DNA from: Adiantum capillus-veneris | Lineage: Eukaryota; Streptophyta; Polypodiopsida; Polypodiales; Pteridaceae | Reading direction: 5' to 3' | Assembly (NCBI GenBank): GCA_014529385.2 | Contig: CM043958.1 | Location: forward strand, 84,149,025-84,209,024 | DNA: 60,000 nucleotides | Part shown: positions 1-10,772 of the stretch, piece after piece | How the letters are laid out: each line of letters starts with the position of its first letter | How positions within the stretch are numbered: position 1 is the first letter of the stretch | Made by a program: the position numbers and the translations under genes | The notes under the pieces: model-generated | Databases searched by the model: none | Told to the model about the DNA's origin: nothing | The model's input: only the letters and a program-made list of their open reading frames with translations

Positions 1-2
1 TT

Positions 3-2136
3 GTTAACTATCTTGTTTCTAGGCTTCAACAAGCCATGGGCAATCCATCTCTCCAAAGTGAAGTGCAACGGTAGCTCCATGCTCACGGGATTCTCCAAGC
101 TCATCACCATGACGAGAGAACACCTAGGAAGCCTCCTTGTGAGACTCCCAAAACAGGTCTCTCTCCGATTCGGGAAGAAGAAGAGAATCCATACGAAGGG
201 CTCAAGAATTTACTTCTTGATGATGCATCTCCTTCCCAAAGGAGAACTTAAGAGCCTCCACCGAAGGAACGAGAAAGAAGTGAGTCTCCCGCCACCTCGG
301 CGGAGATGGCTCCACGAAGACAGCGGGCTAAACACTCTCCATCACCACCAAAGCGGAGAAGACCATCGCACTCTTCTCCACATCATAATTCAAAGAGGGA
401 TGATAAAAAGCAAGAGAAGAAAAAGGCGAGAAAGAGCACACCCTCTTCTCCATCTTCTTCATCCTCTTCCTCTTATGAAAGTGATGGTGAAGACGCCGAA
501 GATCAAGACAAGAAAAAGGCGAGAAAGAGGTCACCCTCTTCTCCACCTTCTTCAAATTCTTCACCTTCTGAAGGAACTGACGGTGCAACCTTTGAACCAT
601 CAAAAAGAAGAGGCCATAGGAAATCCTATGCCACATGGAAGAGGTCGTCCAAGTTGAAGAAATTCAAAGAGGGAGGGAAGAGCATCTCTTTCCTTACCTA
701 TGATGGTACCTTTGGTGCTACGGACAATGTCTTGGCCTTTATCCAGCAAGTTGATACGGCGTTTGGAGATGAGGGCTTCACGGAGTCCTCTAAGCTACGC
801 CATGTAGCTATGCACTTTCAAAAGTCCGCCAGGCAATGGTGGCTAGCCTACGAGCCAACGGTGAAGCTCCACGAACATGGAAGGCTTTAAGATCTTCCAT
901 TATGAAGCAGTTTTTGGCCACCGATGCCAAAGACAAAGTACTCACCGAATGGCGAAGCTTAAAGCTCTCTCCCTATGAATCCATCCACAAATATGTAGAC
1001 AAGATTTGGGACCTACAACTCAAAGACACTGTCTTCAAAAAGTTGGATTTCGGAGAGCAAAAGAAACAATTTTGTGCGGGCTTAACCGAAGAAACGGCAG
1101 AGTATGTCAACTCCCAAAGGCCACGTACCATATCGGCGGTAATACACCATACTATGGTGGCCTCTCCAATTTCCAAACGGGGGCTAAAAGAAATAATAAT
1201 CCCACGGAAAACAAGGGTTCCAACAAGCCTAAGGGGAAGGACAATGTCCAAAAGTCCCCTAAGGGCAACTCCAACAAAGCTAAAGAGAAGGGAGTTTACA
1301 AAGGTAAAAACAAACTCTCTCCTGAAAAGCTTGAGCGTTATCGCAAGGATAACCGGTGTTTCAAGTGCGGCGAACAAGGGTATGCGTACCGCGGTTGTCC
1401 CCAAAAGAACAACCGCCAAGATCCTCCTAGAGCTTCCTTGGTTGAAATCCAAGAGGAGGAGACTCACCAAACTCACCACAAAGGATCTCCTCTATGCCAT
1501 GCTTGGGGAAAGGTAAGAGAACATGATGCTTTTATTCTCTTTGACCGTGGTTCTACTCACAATTTTATATCTATAGAGTTGACCACCAAGCTAGGCATAC
1601 AAGTCTATGAGATGGGAGATGTCCTACCCGCAGACAATGCTTTCAAGGAGCAAGAAGCTTCAGTCACTCCCTTAATCGAGAAATTGAGGCTTCATGTTCA
1701 AAGCTATGTGGACAAAGAGGACTTCTTTATCTCTCCTCTAAAGCATGAGGATGTAATCCTAGGGGCACCATGGTTTGACGGTCTGGCTGCCAATGTTAAA
1801 TTCCCTAAAAGGAGAATCTCCTTTAAGTTCAAGGAAAAAGACATGTATATAGATGATAAGGAAATGGGTAACACTATCCCCATTGTACATACACCAACTT
1901 TCAACAAGTCAATAAAGAGCTCTATTTCCGTGTACATGATTTTTGTTAAAGATTCTCAAAATGAACCTAATGCGTTAGCAAATGAAAATAAAAGAAAGCA
2001 AAAGGAATTAGAGTTATCCAATTTTCTCAAGGGGTTTCAAGATGTTTTTATTGACGACATCCCTTGTGAGCTTCCTCCTAAACGAGGTAATGATGACCAT
2101 GCAATTGAACTTCTTCCAGGAAGTTCATCGCCTAAC
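3..2136 (+). pseudogene. gag-protease part of chromovirus A, broken
   Basis: Gag would form the particle core and the retropepsin would cut the polyprotein. The window opens inside the gag N-terminal region. A Ser/Arg/Lys-rich stretch at about 400-600 holds two copies of a motif like KKARKRSPSSPPSS, followed by the capsid-like region (FLTYDGTFG, HVAMHFQKSARQWW). The zinc knuckle at 1357-1398 reads CFKCGEQGYAYRGC, so its His is replaced by Tyr. The protease signature at 1543-1551 is Asp-Arg-Gly followed by STHNFIS. Breaks relative to copies B and E: CAA to TAA at 249-251, one base lost near 841, four bases lost near 1168. The frame ends at the insertion of B, just before the reverse transcriptase. 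Confidence 0.92.
2132..2136. repeat. Target site duplication of B (CTAAC), left copy
   Basis: CTAAC precedes the LTR start at 2137 and recurs at 24507-24511 directly after B's other LTR. Joining the two flanks of A restores the frame Pro-Asn-Lys-Pro-Pro of an undisturbed copy (compare E near 40157-40172). Confidence 0.93.
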
Positions 2137-3730
2137 TGTAACATTTAATGGCCTAATAACTTATGTGTAGCGGAAATTAGCATGAACATAGTGGGCATTT
2201 CATTAGAATAGATTCCTAATGAGAATTACAAGAGTGCTTGGGTGGAGAGAGCAACAAAAAGCATAACACCTAGTTAGATAGCATCGACAATACTTTCAAA
2301 AGAGAGAGAAATTAAGCTATTGACAACATTTGAGGACAGGATTTGCATGGAGCCGGTCCCCCCTCCAAAAGTCTTTGTATTATGGTTTCTCCCATCAAGA
2401 GAGACATTGTACAATACAATTCTTTGTGTTCCTTCAAGACTAGCTAGTGCAATGAAGATGGAAGCTTCATGCACCAAGCAAAACACTTAATCAAACACAA
2501 CTTGAATTATCCCCGTTCTCAGACCCAAGACCTCACACACCTTCGAAGATGGTGAGAGCTAGCAGGGTATGAGAGTAGATTGAGAGGAAGAAGGAGTATC
2601 TTACGAGAAAGATGTACATCTCCTCACATAATCACTCATATTAGCATAGCTTAGCTTAATAATTAGCTTGGTAGAGGAGATGAGCATGCATTGAAGCTTG
2701 GCTCTTGGTTGGATTTGCATCCACATGCCAAGAGAGTGTTGATGTAGGCTTCTATCTCCACAAGCTTGGAGTAGGTGATGAGCTCTCCATTAAAGCTTGG
2801 GAGGAGTTAGAGTATTCTTCCTTCACACATGGTCAAGTGTGAGTGTGTGTGTGTGTCAATGCCAAGCAAAAATCAGCCCCCCCTATCTCTTGGGCGAGCC
2901 CTTGTTGCTAATTTGGTCTGGCTTTTGCCTCATTGGACCTCCCCAAGTCAAGCCAATGGGTATTAAGCAGCATAAGTGATAGCCTTCTGACATGTGTCCC
3001 CCTTTCCCCTTTTGTGAGAGCTTTAGGTAATTAAATAATTAAACTAAACTCTCATTGGACCCCTTTGCCTCCTGGCCAATAGAAATCAGGCAAGCCATGG
3101 GGCTTCTGAATGCTCATTGGACCCTTTGGGAGACTGCCCAATAGTCTTCTAGGAGACTAAATTCTCATTGGTTTCTTTTATTAAATGTTTTTAAATTAAT
3201 TAAACTACATTTACTCTAGCTTAATTCTCATTGGTCCACTTCAAGGGTCTTCCAATAGGAATTGGGCACACCTTGTGGGCATCTAGCCTAGGGAGCTGAC
3301 ATGTGTCCCTCATTCCCTTTGTGTAAAGGGAGCCTGTGTGTGTGTGTGTGTGGCTTTCTCTCTCATCCCCTACCTATAGGGCTTGCCCCCTCCCATGTAG
3401 GGATGTGCAAAGACTTTTAGGGCACACACAAAGCATCCAATTTTCCCTAGGGTTGACCTTTGGACACAACCTTTGAATTTTGGAACCTTAGCATTTTGGA
3501 AGTCTTAATGGGCCGAACCTTAGGGTCTTTTTAGCCCATTGTTGCACATGGCTCTTTTGCAGATGGCCCCCCCTTTGGATCCCTATTTTCCCTCCTTTGG
3601 ATCCCTACTGTGGCCGGTCTGCTAGCTTAACCAATATTCTAGCTTTTTCTCCCCTGGCCTTCCCCACATTAAATGATCAGTTTAATATGAGAAAATCATT
3701 TAGGAGCATTAGATATTGATTATTATGACA
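2137..3730 (-). repeat. 3' LTR of chromovirus B
   Basis: The same length (1594 bp) as its partner at 22913-24506, with scattered substitutions visible by eye. In element sense it begins TGTCATAATAATC and ends AAATGTTACA. It contains many CCAAT/ATTGG pentamers, a short TG microsatellite near 3338-3352, and a pair of conserved hairpins near the U5 end. No clear TATA box was found. Confidence 0.95.
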
Positions 3731-4086
3731 TTACCTCTCTCTTGAAATCATAGTCGTCCTCGACTATGGTGTAGAGAATATAAAGCATGTTCATGAGTCC
3801 TTTTCTTAGCGGGTAGAGGATCCCTATGTTACCCTACGACATCATTCCATAATGGATGACTAGTCCATTTGGCGCTTGAGAGCCTGAGGCTGCCGCAAGC
3901 ATGTCTGCACATTAGTCCTATCAATCTTCCATAGTAGAGTGACAAGCTCTACTTGGTGTTTCGGAGACGTCGTCTCCACAAACTTGATCTAAGCATGCAT
4001 ACTACTTCATTTTTGTGCACTAATAAAGAAAAAGAGTGTCTTATAAGACAAAAATTTTGTTCATTTTTAACATTTTGTACATTTGC
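3731..4086 (-). other. 3' untranslated region and polypurine tract of B
   Basis: Non-coding stretch between the end of pol and the 3' LTR. In element sense it ends with the purine-rich AAGAGAGAGGTAA (about 3731-3743) directly before the LTR, the expected plus-strand primer. It also holds the near-palindrome around GAGGACGACTATG. The counterparts in A (27222-27579) and E (41847-42204) are closely similar. Confidence 0.75.
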
Positions 4087-4404
4087 TTACTCTTGGGAAG
4101 CATTGTAAGCATTGACAAGGTTTAGGTTATCCTTTAATTGTATGCCTTGCATCCATCTAGCATCTTCAAAAGGATAATTCTTAAACTTAATAAGATATCG
4201 TCGGATAGTCTTACCGCCTCTTAGTACCTTGTCTTCATGTCGGAGAATGGACTCGGGCTGTAGCACCTCTTCTTGGTCCTCGATCTCCGGTGGGTCTTCA
4301 ATAGTTGGTTCTTGAGGTGGCTCTCCTTTGTAAGGCTTTAATAGGCTCACATGAAAAGCATTGTGTATGAGCCAATGATTGGGCAACTTAAGTTGACAGG
4401 CCAT
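4087..4404 (-). pseudogene. Chromodomain end of pol, chromovirus B
   Basis: The C-terminal tail of the polyprotein. It starts at the conserved MA(C/Y)QLKLPNHWLIHNAFHVS stretch that follows the integrase and ends with a chromodomain-like segment (ESILRHEDKV, then RRYLIKFKNYPFEDARW). In chromoviruses this module binds modified histones and steers integration to heterochromatin. It is out of frame with the upstream integrase because one A is missing from the run near 4447 compared with copy E (near 41484), so it would not be made as part of this polyprotein. Confidence 0.88.
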
Positions 4405-4700
4405 CTCATTGATTGGCCTAAGAATCTGGAAGGGACCATAGTACCTTTTGCTAGTTTAGCATAGTACTTTTGGTGGCCCGTAGGATTCTTGCCCGTCGTG
4501 TGCCTTAATCGAGCCTTGGGAAACTTTAACAAGACCCAATCGTTTTCTTTAAAGGCTTGGGCTCTTCTGTGCTTGTCAGCAGCAGCCTTTTGCCTTTGCT
4601 GTGAGATAGAGATAGCATCCTTAATCTTTTGGAAAGATTCTTGTAGGTCTCGGCTATACTCATCTGCAGCGAAGATCTTCCCATGTACCTTAAGTAGCAA
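4347..4700 (-). pseudogene. Integrase C-terminal region of B, frameshifted
   Basis: It encodes the helical region DLQESFQKIKDAIS and the motif HRRAQAFKENDWVLLKF, typical of the stretch after the integrase core in chromoviruses (a GPY/F-type region). It is separated from the integrase core by a TAA at about 4707-4709 and runs out of frame at the lysine codon run near 4447, after which the reading no longer matches the family. Copy A carries a stop at the same codon but as TGA, and shares the same one-base contraction. Confidence 0.85.
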
Positions 4701-4709
4701 GGGACTTTT

Positions 4710-5997
4710 TTATCTTCCCTCAATTACCTCGAAAGGTGCTTTTCCTGTGGAAGTATGTACAGTGTTATTGTAAGCATACTCTACTAAGGGTAAGTACTTC
4801 TCCCATTGGGATCTTTGATCTACTTCCGTTACATAGGCTTTTAGTAGATCGAGAATGGTTAGGTTAGCTATTTCACTTTGGCCATCAGTTTGTGGATGAT
4901 AGGCCGAAGAGAAGTTTAGCCTTGTTCCTAAATTCTCAAAGAGACCCTTCCAGAAATTACTGGTCATTCTAGACACTATGGACATTGGCAAGCCATGGTA
5001 TTTGAAAATTTGTGAAATGAAGAGGGTTGCCATTTGATGGGCTTTGATAGTCTTTTTGACAGGTATAAAATGAGCTTGTTTACTGAACCTTTCTACTATC
5101 GTCCATATTCCCGTATTCCCATGGATAGACTTAGGCAATCCAAAGATAAAATCCATGGATATGCTCTCCCATGGTGAATTAGGGATTGGCAAGGGTTGAA
5201 GCAATCCAGGTTGCTTCCCTCTATCAAATTTTGTCTTTTGACATACCACACATTTGGAAACATACTCTTGTATGTTCACTTTCATGGTAGGCCAATAGAA
5301 ATATGTTTCAATTCCCTTTAAGGTAGACTGAATCCCTCTATGCCCCGCATACAGGGGAGCATGAGATTCATACATTACTTTCTCACGTAGTGAGTTAGTA
5401 ACGCATAGTCTATTGCCATAGAGAAGATAACCATCTTGTAAAGTAAATGGTTCTTCTTTCTTCCCTAATGCAAGGGCTGAAATCACATCTCTAAAATCGG
5501 GATCAATAGCATACTCATCTATCATTGAAGATAGATCATTGTGAGTTGCTATGGAAACCGCATTCACTCTCAGTCGTCTTGAGAGTGCATCGGCTACTTG
5601 ATTATGCTTGCCAGCAATGTGAGCAATATGAAAATGAAATTGCGAAAGGAAATTTGCCCACCTCATTTGTTTGTCGGAGAGCTTGGTCTGTGTCATGAAG
5701 TACTTAAGACTTTGGTGATCCGTTCGCAGAATGAAAGGAGTCCCCAATAAATAGTGCTTCCATGAGTCTAAGGCATGTAGAACTGCAAGGAGTTCCTTTT
5801 CGTATATGCCTAGAGCTTGTTTAATAGGGTCGAGCCTTCGGCTCTCATAGCCTATGGCGTGCCCTTCTTGGAGCAAAACAGCTCCAAGGGAATCACCACA
5901 AGCATCGCATTGGACCTCAAATGGTTTTGAGAGATCCGGTAGTGTAAGCACAGGTTGAGAGATAAGCTTTTCTTTAAGCTTTTCGAAAGCATTGTTC
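4710..5997 (-). pseudogene. RNase H and integrase of chromovirus B
   Basis: RNase H is recognised by FEVQCDACGDSLGAVL, the ...YEKELLAVLHAL helix and RTDHQSLKYF. The zinc domain of integrase is HAPLYAGHRG with CVVCQ. The core begins at SMDFIFGLP (first Asp), and the Glu lies in HPQTDGQSE. The stretch carrying the second catalytic Asp is missing: copy A has about 12 bases more (26325-26336) at the site corresponding to about 4970. The upstream TAG at 5998-6000 separates it from the reverse transcriptase. Both changes should inactivate the enzyme. Confidence 0.92.
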
Positions 5998-5999
5998 TC

Positions 6000-8301
6000 C
6001 TAAGCAGACCATGTATACCTAACGCTTTTCTTTGTTAGGTCATGTAATGGTCCCGCAATTTGTGAGAACTTTTCTATGAAGCGTCTATAGTATGCACACA
6101 TACCTATGAAGCTTCTTAGTTCATGAAGATTCCTTGGTTTAGGCCATCCTTTTATTACCTCTAACTTGGATGGATCCATTTGGATGCCATCTTGAGAGAT
6201 AATGTGACCTAAATACTGAATCTCTTGCAAGAATAATTCACTTTTCTTTCGATTAACATAAAGTTTATTCTCTCTTAAAACTTGAAATATTACCTGGAGG
6301 TGTTGCTTCTGTTCCTCCAATGAATTAGAGTAGATGATAATATCATCAAAGAACACTCCAGTGAAGGTTCGATGAGGCCTGAACAGCTTCTCCATCAAGC
6401 GGTTGAATGTGGCTGGTGCATTGGTCAAGCCAAAAGGCATGACAATGTATTCGTAAAGACCAAATGTAGTACGAAATGCGGTCTTTACAATGTCTTGATC
6501 AACTATCCTTATTTGATGATAGCCACTTTTTAGGTCAATCCTACTGAAGTAGGTCGATCCTTGTAGCTTATCAAATAGGTCTTCTACCCGTGGAACGGGA
6601 AACCTATTCTTGATACTGATCCTATTTAGTGCTCTATAGTCGACACACATACGATATGTGTCGTCTTTCTTTTGCACTAATAGCACAGGTGAGCAAAATG
6701 GAGATGAGCTAGGCCTAACCATGCCCTTCTCAACTAACTCATGCACTTGCCGCATAATCTCCTCTTGTTGAGCTTGAGAAACTCTATAAGGAGGTTTATT
6801 AGGCGGTGAACTTCCTGGAAGAAGTTCAATTGCATGGTCATCATTACCTCGTTTAGGAGGTAGCTCACAAGGGATGTCGTCAATAAAAACATCTTGAAAC
6901 CCCTTGAGAAAATTGGATAACTCTAATTCCTTTTGGTTGCTTTTATTTTCTTTTGCTAAAGCATTCGGTTCATTTTGAGAATCTTTAACAAAAATCATGT
7001 ACACGGAAATAGAGCTCTTTATTGACTTGTTGAAAGCTGGTGTATGTACAATGGGGATGGTGTTACCCATCTCCTTAGCATCTATATACATGTCTTTTTC
7101 CCTGAACTTAAAGGAGATTCTCCTTTCAGGAAGTTTAACATCGGCAACCAGGCGGTCAAACCATTGTGCCCCTAGGATTACATCCTCATGCTTGAGAGGA
7201 GAGATAAAGAAGTCCTCTTCGTCCACATAGCCTTGGACATGAAGCCTCAATTTCCCAATTAAGGGAGTGACTGAAGCTTCTTGCCCCTTGAAGGCACTGT
7301 CTGCGGGTAGGACATCTCCCATCTCATAGACTTGTATGCCTAGCTTGGTGGTCAACTCTATAGATATAAAATTGTGAGTAGAACCACGGTCAAAGAGAAT
7401 AAAAGCATCATGTTCTCTTACCTTTCCCCAAGCATGGCATAGAGGAGATCCTTTGTGGTGAGTTTGGTGAGTCTCCTCCTCTTGGATTTCAACCAAGGAA
7501 GCTCTAGGAGGATCTTGGCGGTTGTTCTTTTGGGGACAAGCGCGGTACGCATGCCCTTGTTCGCCGCACTTGAAACACCGGTTATCCTTGCGATAATGCT
7601 CAAGCTCTTCAGGAGAGAGTTTGTTCTTACCTTTGTAAACTCCCTTCTCTTTAGCTTTGTTGGAGTTGCCCTTAGGAGACTTTTGGACATTGTCCTTCCC
7701 CTTAGGCTCATTGGAACCCTTGTTTTCTGGGGGCTTATTATTTCTTTTTGCCCCCGTTTGGAAATTGATTCGAGAGGCGACCATAGTGTGGTGTATTACC
7801 GCCGATATGGTACGTGGTCTTTGGGAGTTGACATACTCCGCCATTTCTTCGGTTAAGCCCGCACAAAATTGTTGCTTTTGCTCTCCAAAATCCAACCTTT
7901 TGAAGACAGTGTCTTTGAGTTGTAGGTCCCAAAACTTGTCTACATATTTGTGGATGGATTCATTGGGAGAGAGCTTTAAGCTTCGCCATTCGGTGAGTAC
8001 TTTGTCTTTGGCATCGGTGGCCAAAAATTGCTTCATAATGGAAGCTCTTAAAGCCTTCCATGTTCGTGGAGCTTCACCATTGGCTCGTAGTCTAGACCAC
8101 CATTGTCTAGAGGACTTTTGAAAGTGCATAGCTACATGGCGTAGCTTAGAGGACTCCGTGAAGCCCTCATCTGCAAACGCCGCATCGAATTGCTGGATAA
8201 AGGCCAAGACTTTGTCCGTAGCACCAAAGGTACCATCATAGGTAAGGAAAGAGATGCTCTTCCCTCCCTCTTTGAATTTCTTCAACTTGGACGACCTCTT
8301 C
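6000..8301 (-). pseudogene. gag C-terminal part, zinc knuckle, protease and reverse transcriptase of B
   Basis: A long open frame. In order: capsid region (FLTYDGTFGATDKVLAF, then KLRHVAMHFQKSSRQWW), intact zinc knuckle CFKCGEQGHAYRAC (about 7540-7581), protease with Asp-Arg-Gly at 7383-7391, and reverse transcriptase with SRIDLKSGYHQIRI, MPFGLTNAPATF and the catalytic VFFDDIIIYS near 6340-6365. It would copy element RNA into DNA in the particle. The frame opens at 8285 only because one base is missing near 8305, which breaks the link to the gag N-terminus at 21839-22495. It ends in TAG at 5998-6000, where an undisturbed copy has Lys. Confidence 0.92.
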
Positions 8302-8360
8302 CATGCGGATAGGATTTCCTATGGCCTCTTCTTTTTGATGGTTCAAAAGTTGCACCATCA

Positions 8361-8365
8361 CTTTC
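8361..8365. repeat. Target site duplication of C (CTTTC), left copy
   Basis: CTTTC at 8361-8365 and again at 21834-21838 flank element C. Removing C and one copy restores B's gag sequence as seen in E near 38593. Confidence 0.95.
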
Positions 8366-8918
8366 TGTTAAACCTCACGGCACACGGACACGCTATGATC
8401 TATAAACGTTGTATTATTTAGAGTCAGGTACCGGGCTTGTCGGACCAATAGGAACAGGGTAAGGGTGATCGCCGATGACAGGCGCACTCTAACTGGAATA
8501 TTCAAGGAGTTAGTTGGCTAAGTATGGGCGCCCAAGTGTGAATGGGGTGAGCTCATATAAAAGCCACTAAACCTAATTTTTACTCATTCTCTCATTGTGC
8601 AATAGAAGCCGCTCTTGCTCCATCTCCACCTTCTCCTTCACCATCTTCTTGTGTGTGTGTGTGTGTGTGTGTACGTGTGAGAGAGAGTGTGAGAGTGTGT
8701 GTGTGATCGAGCGTTGCGGCGGCACGACGGCGGCGAGGCGGTTGAGCGCGGCGTAGCGGCGTCTCCCTCTTCTTCGCGGCGCGGGAATCCTTCATTCACA
8801 ACTACGCAGGAAGGTGAGTGACACACCATTCTTCCTTGTGAGCTTGTCTGTTGTATGATTGTGTGCTAGGAGCCTTTGTGGCTCGCACACGGCGCGTAGC
8901 AAGTCCCTAGCCGTGACA
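8366..8918 (+). repeat. 5' LTR of element C
   Basis: Begins TGTTAAACCTCACGG and ends CTAGCCGTGACA. It contains a TATA box, a GT microsatellite near 8648-8672 and a GC-rich U5 with CGGCGG-type repeats. The partner is 21286-21833. Confidence 0.95.
8556..8562 (+). promoter_or_regulatory. TATA box in 5' LTR of C
   Basis: TATAAAA in the context GCTCATATAAAAGCC; the same site is at 21476-21482 in the 3' LTR. Transcription would be expected to start about 30 bp downstream, at about 8590. Confidence 0.7.
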
Positions 8919-8922
8919 TCTT

Positions 8923-8940
8923 TGGCGCCGCTGCCGGGGA
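8923..8940 (+). other. Primer binding site of C (tRNA-Asp type)
   Basis: TGGCGCCGCTGCCGGGGA lies four bases after the LTR. It matches the complement of the plant tRNA-Asp(GTC) 3' end with one mismatch. This primer is usual in Athila-type elements. Confidence 0.8.
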
Positions 8941-9896
8941 GCTGCTGCGCGTGAAGCTCCAATGGCGACCTGTAAATTGTATTGAAGCTATTTTTTATGT
9001 AGGAAAGGTGCGGCTTAAGTTTGACTATTGTTGTTATGCAAAAACAGTAGAGAAAGACACAATGTTGTTGACTGCATTCAATTTTTCTGTGTTCTGTTAA
9101 GCTCTATTTTGCTAGTTCTATGAAGCTCAGATTTCAGCTTACACAGTTAGCATTTCTTGCGTTTCTGCGTTTTCTGCATTTTTTGGTTTGCACTGCACAG
9201 TTCTGTCAAGTTTCGATTTTCTGCATTTTCTGTGTTTTCTGGTTTGTGCACAGTTAGGCGCACAGTTAGTTAATTAAGTAGGTTAGTAATTAGGTGAACC
9301 ACTGATTAGCAGGTCAGTAGGTAGGTGAGACAGTAAATAGGTAGGTGAGGTCAACGCACACCAAAACGCGTACCAAATAATATCTATTAAAAAAAAATTT
9401 CTTTAAAAAAAAATCGAAAAATAAAAACGTGAGTGAGGGGGAGGTTATAAAAACGGACGGGTTGGTTTGTATAAAAGTGAGATCGGGATCGGGATCATTT
9501 GACCCAATCCCAATCCCAGGCTCTGTCTCTGTCTTATGATAAAGGGTAGTCTCACTCCTATATATATAGGCTAGACTCACAAGGAGGGAGTGAGGAATGT
9601 GGGATAAATCCTACACTCTCCTCTCCTTCATTGCACACTAGGACTTGCTATTTGGAGCCTAGTTCCCCAGCTAGGAAAAGACTGTTTCGGGCTTTTATGG
9701 AGCAAAATAGAACCAAACGATGGGCTGTAAAGCACAGCGCGTCCCTCCTAGCGATACGCTCGTTTCGAGCTATCACACGGCCCATTCCACGACACGCTCT
9801 AAAAAATCTAGCAAAAAAACAAACAAAAAATAAGCAAAAAACTAGTCACAAGGCCTCCTACAACAGCTTTTTGACACCTTAGGGTATCAAAAGCAC
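8941..9896 (+). other. Untranslated leader of element C
   Basis: About 950 bases without a convincing gene. It is A/T-rich, with repeated short stretches of the type TTTCTGCATTTTCTG near 9160-9240 and A-rich runs near 9388-9413 and 9815-9840. A second TATA-like TATATATATAGG lies near 9560. The small open frame at 9631-9882 has no recognisable domain. Confidence 0.6.
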
Positions 9897-10772
9897 ATGC
9901 ACTTACGCTCTGGGCGGGTGCTAGAACACGAGTATGTTGAGGGTGCCTCTGTTCATACGGACACCCATTACCCATCCACGATAGGCTCTAGACCCTCAGC
10001 GGGGAAACAAGGTAGCACCACCCAAGATCCTAAAATAGCCGCTAGTGATTCCTCTTCCGACTCAGAAATCATGGAAGCATACCCTACCCAAAACACTGAG
10101 AGAGAAGGCCATGCACCTCCCGAAGCTCCACAGCCTAGTACTAGTATGTTTAGCCGTTTCATGGAAACATTAGGTAGAGTTACTCGCTCGGAACTTGATG
10201 CAAATGAAGCACACGAAGGGGGTGGGGAAGTGGACTCTCCTTTCACATCGCACATGGACCCCACACCCCCAAAGAGTGTCCATGTGGATATCCTGCCAAC
10301 TTCTTACCAAGAAGGCCCTGTTGAGCTACCTCCTTCAGAAGTTCCCTCTAGAGTACTGTTGGTGACAAGTAAAACCACGGGGAGCAACATTGCTTCTACC
10401 TCACAAGAAACCGTTAACACGTCGACTCTAGAAGGATTGTTCATTAATGATCATTGGACATACGACCTCCACACTGAGGTGTTGACGGATCTACACTCTG
10501 GCCACGCCTACCATGTAGGATGGATAGAGATTGTACAATCCACCTCTAGTGCCACGAGCATCGAAGATCAACAGAAAATGATCTGTAATGTTATCCATGG
10601 CATTATTCAATCAGAAAGGCAAAACCGAGGGGTAAATATACTCTCAACTGGCCCCATGAGATTTCTGGATACGAACAAGGCTCAACACTACTCTATCACA
10701 AATGGAGACTCCTCTACTGAGTCCCATGGACCCATCTTACGTCATTTCACCTGGGGTCTCTATGCAATCTGA
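9897..10772 (+). CDS. Upstream ORF of element C, unknown function
   Basis: A 291-residue frame opening MHLRSGRVLEHEY. MHLRSG resembles the short N-terminus often seen at the start of plant gypsy gag polyproteins, so this may be the true gag start rather than a separate protein. The middle is Ser/Thr/Glu-rich and probably disordered. Residues around 180-215 (LFINDHWTYDLHTEVL) look folded. It overlaps the next frame by 71 bases in a different phase, so the two could be joined by ribosomal frameshifting or could be one frame broken by an indel. No zinc knuckle or membrane segment is seen. Confidence 0.6.
   Translation: MHLRSGRVLEHEYVEGASVHTDTHYPSTIGSRPSAGKQGSTTQDPKIAASDSSSDSEIMEAYPTQNTEREGHAPPEAPQPSTSMFSRFMETLGRVTRSELDANEAHEGGGEVDSPFTSHMDPTPPKSVHVDILPTSYQEGPVELPPSEVPSRVLLVTSKTTGSNIASTSQETVNTSTLEGLFINDHWTYDLHTEVLTDLHSGHAYHVGWIEIVQSTSSATSIEDQQKMICNVIHGIIQSERQNRGVNILSTGPMRFLDTNKAQHYSITNGDSSTESHGPILRHFTWGLYAI

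Noticed and set aside
973-1479. Long antisense ORF, repeated in A, B and E (also 7455-7856 and 39108-39509)
   Set aside because: It is the mirror of the conserved gag coding strand. It is conserved only because the sense frame is, and shows no domain of its own.
8592-8829. Antisense ORFs with THTHTHT repeats in the LTR of C (also 21493-21747)
   Set aside because: They come from the GT microsatellite and GC-rich U5; low complexity, no coding evidence.
9631-9882. 83-codon ORF in the leader of C
   Set aside because: No ATG-supported conserved protein, Lys/Gln-rich end from an A-rich run; likely chance.
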